64,000 bases of DNA from Miscanthus floridulus (Eukaryota > Streptophyta > Magnoliopsida > Poales > Poaceae), in contig NC_089591.1 in NCBI RefSeq assembly GCF_019320115.1, positions 17,276,502 through 17,340,501 of the forward strand, written 5' to 3'. The notes under the pieces are model-generated. The model was given only the letters and a program-made list of their open reading frames with translations, did no database searches and had not been told where the DNA came from. The translations under genes were made by a program, and so were the position numbers. Positions 61,701 to 64,000 of this stretch are shown piece by piece (position 1 is the first letter of the stretch; each line of letters opens with the position of its first letter).

Positions 61701-64000
61701 AGCTTGTGAAGTTGTATGGTAGAATCTGTCCAAGTCTGGACAGATGTGCTAAATTGTGCTTGATTGACCTTGTTAATTATAGAATCACCTTGTGATGATA
61801 ATAAACATGTTTTAGATAATTTAATAATATTTCTATAAAGTTAAGGTTCATGCTTGTTTGATGTCTGTAACTCCAGTTATGCCTTTTTGAAACTACTACT
61901 ATTTTTCTATCCTAGTTTGGTGCAGATCTGAAACATTGGCATGTTTGACCTGGTTAGATTTGGAATAAGCTTTTGGTGATGATGACAATGTTGTAGGCAA
62001 TTTCATTAGCTTTCCAGAAAGTCTAGGATCACCTTCTTTGGATGTCTGGATCTCTAGTTACGGGTAAAACAAGTGACTGTTGTGCTGCTGTCCAGATTTC
62101 TATACATGTGCTAGGTGATTGCTTTAGCTTGCTCTTGTTTTGGCTAAACATGTTGGTTAGTTCTTGATCAATGCATGTGTGCAATATCTGAACTTAAGTT
62201 CACTTGTGTGCCATGCCTAATATGCTTGCTATCCCTCTATAATAGGTTGTGTGATGTTTAGTTAAATAACTCTAGGTGCCTATGTCTTGCATGATCTTAT
62301 GTTTGCCCTGAATGCTATTATGTGATGCATCTCATATTACCATTCTTCATATTCATACACTTGCATCTTGCATCTCATCTAGGTACACTAGATGCACCGC
62401 GTGAAGGACATGATGTTGGAGCCAAACCCAAAGACGGTGTATGGTGGACCTATACCAAAGATGGAAGGACTAAGCTAGTGCCAAGATGGGAGATGCTCAC
62501 CAAGCGAGTGTCATCTAACAAACACTAACCTAGTGTTGGATCCCAGGCAAGCCTCAGAGCATTCTAAGTCTCCCATGTTTTACAAAATATTACTTGAGTC
62601 CTTTATGTTTGATGCATTAGGTTATAAGAGTTGATTGGAAACACTTGATGCATGGAACTACCTTGTCTAGATACATATACCTTTAACCCTATGTAGGTCC
62701 AGGATCGAATATATGGTTAGCCATGCTTAGACCGGTAGAAGTTTGGTGATTTCCTATCACCTACGAGATATAGGAGGACACCGAAGCATGGTTGGCTATA
62801 TTTGCTATCATGGAAAAGAACCATGGGGTAATGTAAATGGAGGCCTGACAGAGTCTATGTGTAGGATGACTCATGTGATTCCGTCTGTGTCGATTAAGGA
62901 CCGTACCGTTGTATGACCTTTTGACAAGATTGAACGCATGCCTATCACTCAGCTGGCCAGATAACTCAGTCCGACCACGAAGCCAAGTAGCTCAACTTAG
63001 GCCTGGCCCTGCTCTATTCGAGTGCGCACTCTGGATGGAAGTAAGGATGTGCGAGGAACTAGATGTGAGCCCAAGGGCTGGGTAGTCCTAATCGTCCTGG
63101 CAGCTGGTCGTCCCTGATTGTGCGGCGTTGGGCGAACTCGTGAAATGTGGACCTGAGTTGTACCAAAGGTGACCTAAGACTACCTTAGCGCAGGTATGTC
63201 TGGGCTTGTGTTAGGAATAAATTCCTAGCTGGTTGAAATCGATTCAAATCACCGTCTCTCTCAGATAGTGAGAAACTTGGCTAGCTCCAACATCATAGTA
63301 ATTGTATTATAGAATGTGATAGTTCGGATAAACATGGAATTACTACACCGGCTATGGTTACTATTGTATGTTATCAAATGATATACCACATGTTTGGCAC
63401 AGGATAGTTGCTAATCTAGAGATGAATAGCTATAATTAACTTGATGACCAAAGTATAATTGTATAACTGAGTTAATCGCTTTTATGCAAAAAGTTGTCAA
63501 GCTACCTCCACTTATAAAGCCTTGCATGATCGTTGGAGTCATTTTATTTCTAGTTTATGATGGGTAAGTCTATCTGAGTACATTTGAGTACTCAGGGTTT
63601 ATCCCACCATGTTGCATGTGAAGTTCTTGGCCTGCTGAAGAGAGTGGCTAACCACCGATGGGCTCAGTGACTCTATATTTATTTGTCATCTATATGCTTT
63701 TGTCTGAGGATGTCACTTATGCTAGCAATGTATTTGGAACTTATATTAATGTAATCATTTTAAAGCTATGTTGTTTTCACTAATCGTTTTTGAAACCCAA
63801 ACTTGTACTATTATTTGTGAATGCATTTGTAATATTATTTCTACTGCAACTCTATGTATGTGATGTGTATTTGCTTAATCACACGATCTTAGTTGTGATG
63901 TTGATTTACCGAGGTCCTTCGTGACCCTCGGCGGACTTCTGGGTTTATATAAGTGAAAGTATGTGCGTGTCAACATGTTAGCGGGGACAACCGTACTTGA
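58750..64000 (+). repeat. Element A-family LTR, inverted copy (cut by window end)
   Basis: It starts TGTAACACCCTAGGTG, the inverse of the 20706 end. It can be followed to 64000, where it matches the inverse of position 334 of the left copy, so about 29 bases of the LTR are missing. Read in the element's sense it is in plus orientation, opposite to the copy at 305-20706. Whether it is a 5' LTR, 3' LTR or solo cannot be told from this window. Short ORFs in it are not gene-like. Confidence 0.85.

Noticed and set aside
305..64000. The two A-family LTRs as the two ends of one giant element
   Set aside because: They are inverted relative to each other, whereas LTRs of one element are direct repeats, and the left one has its PBS facing out of the window.

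Overview
The window is repeat-dominated plant nuclear DNA, most likely from a panicoid grass. The evidence is large Ty3/gypsy chromoviruses of the Tekay/Del type with initiator-tRNA-Met primer sites, a grass-type SIRE/Maximus copia LTR, a CACTA transposon, an L1-type LINE with a zf-RVT tail, and a gypsy element carrying a plant-mobile-domain gene. I see no ordinary single-copy host gene, tRNA or rRNA. The species call is inference.

Layout, left to right. (1) 1-304 is the leader and primer site of gypsy element A (minus strand, running off the left edge). Its 5' LTR is 305-20706 and is split by element E1. (2) E1, 4144-19235, is a minus-strand chromovirus with 4.35-4.38 kb LTRs, TSD CTGGT, an accessory coiled-coil ORF0, and a decayed gag-pol. 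(3) 20707-22310 is unassigned sequence with a dead LINE tail. (4) A minus-strand, 5'-truncated L1-type LINE runs from about 51734 down to its A tail at 22311. It is broken by two later insertions: E2 (23408-35981, TSD GGTGG) and E3 (37979-49433, TSD CCAGC). E2 is a non-autonomous Tat/Retand-like gypsy element. It keeps gag and protease on the minus strand, has lost most of RT and all of RNase H and integrase, and carries two intron-containing genes on the opposite strand, one of them a plant mobile domain gene. E3 is a young Tekay/Del chromovirus. (5) About 51735-58749 is a SIRE-type copia LTR, split by a CACTA element (52387-57493, TSD GTG) that itself contains a truncated A-related LTR. (6) 58750-64000 is another A-family LTR in the opposite orientation, cut by the window edge.

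Relative ages from LTR pairs, counted by eye over short stretches: E3 youngest (4 differences in 240 bp), E1 intermediate (7 in 120 bp), E2 oldest (24 in about 204 bp).

The most interesting part is the leader of E3. Upstream of gag it encodes ORF0, whose N-terminus lines up without gaps with the tail of histone H3, keeping R2, T6-A7-R8 and S10-T11-G12-G13 but placing methionine at the lysine-9 position. Methionine at H3K9 is known to block H3K9 methyltransferases when present on a histone tail. ORF0 also has a SUMO-interaction-like motif, an acidic stretch and a short coiled coil. In both E1 and E3 the start codons of ORF0 and of gag are each immediately preceded by AG in a splice-acceptor-like context, suggesting that alternative splicing chooses between an ORF0 mRNA and a gag-pol mRNA.
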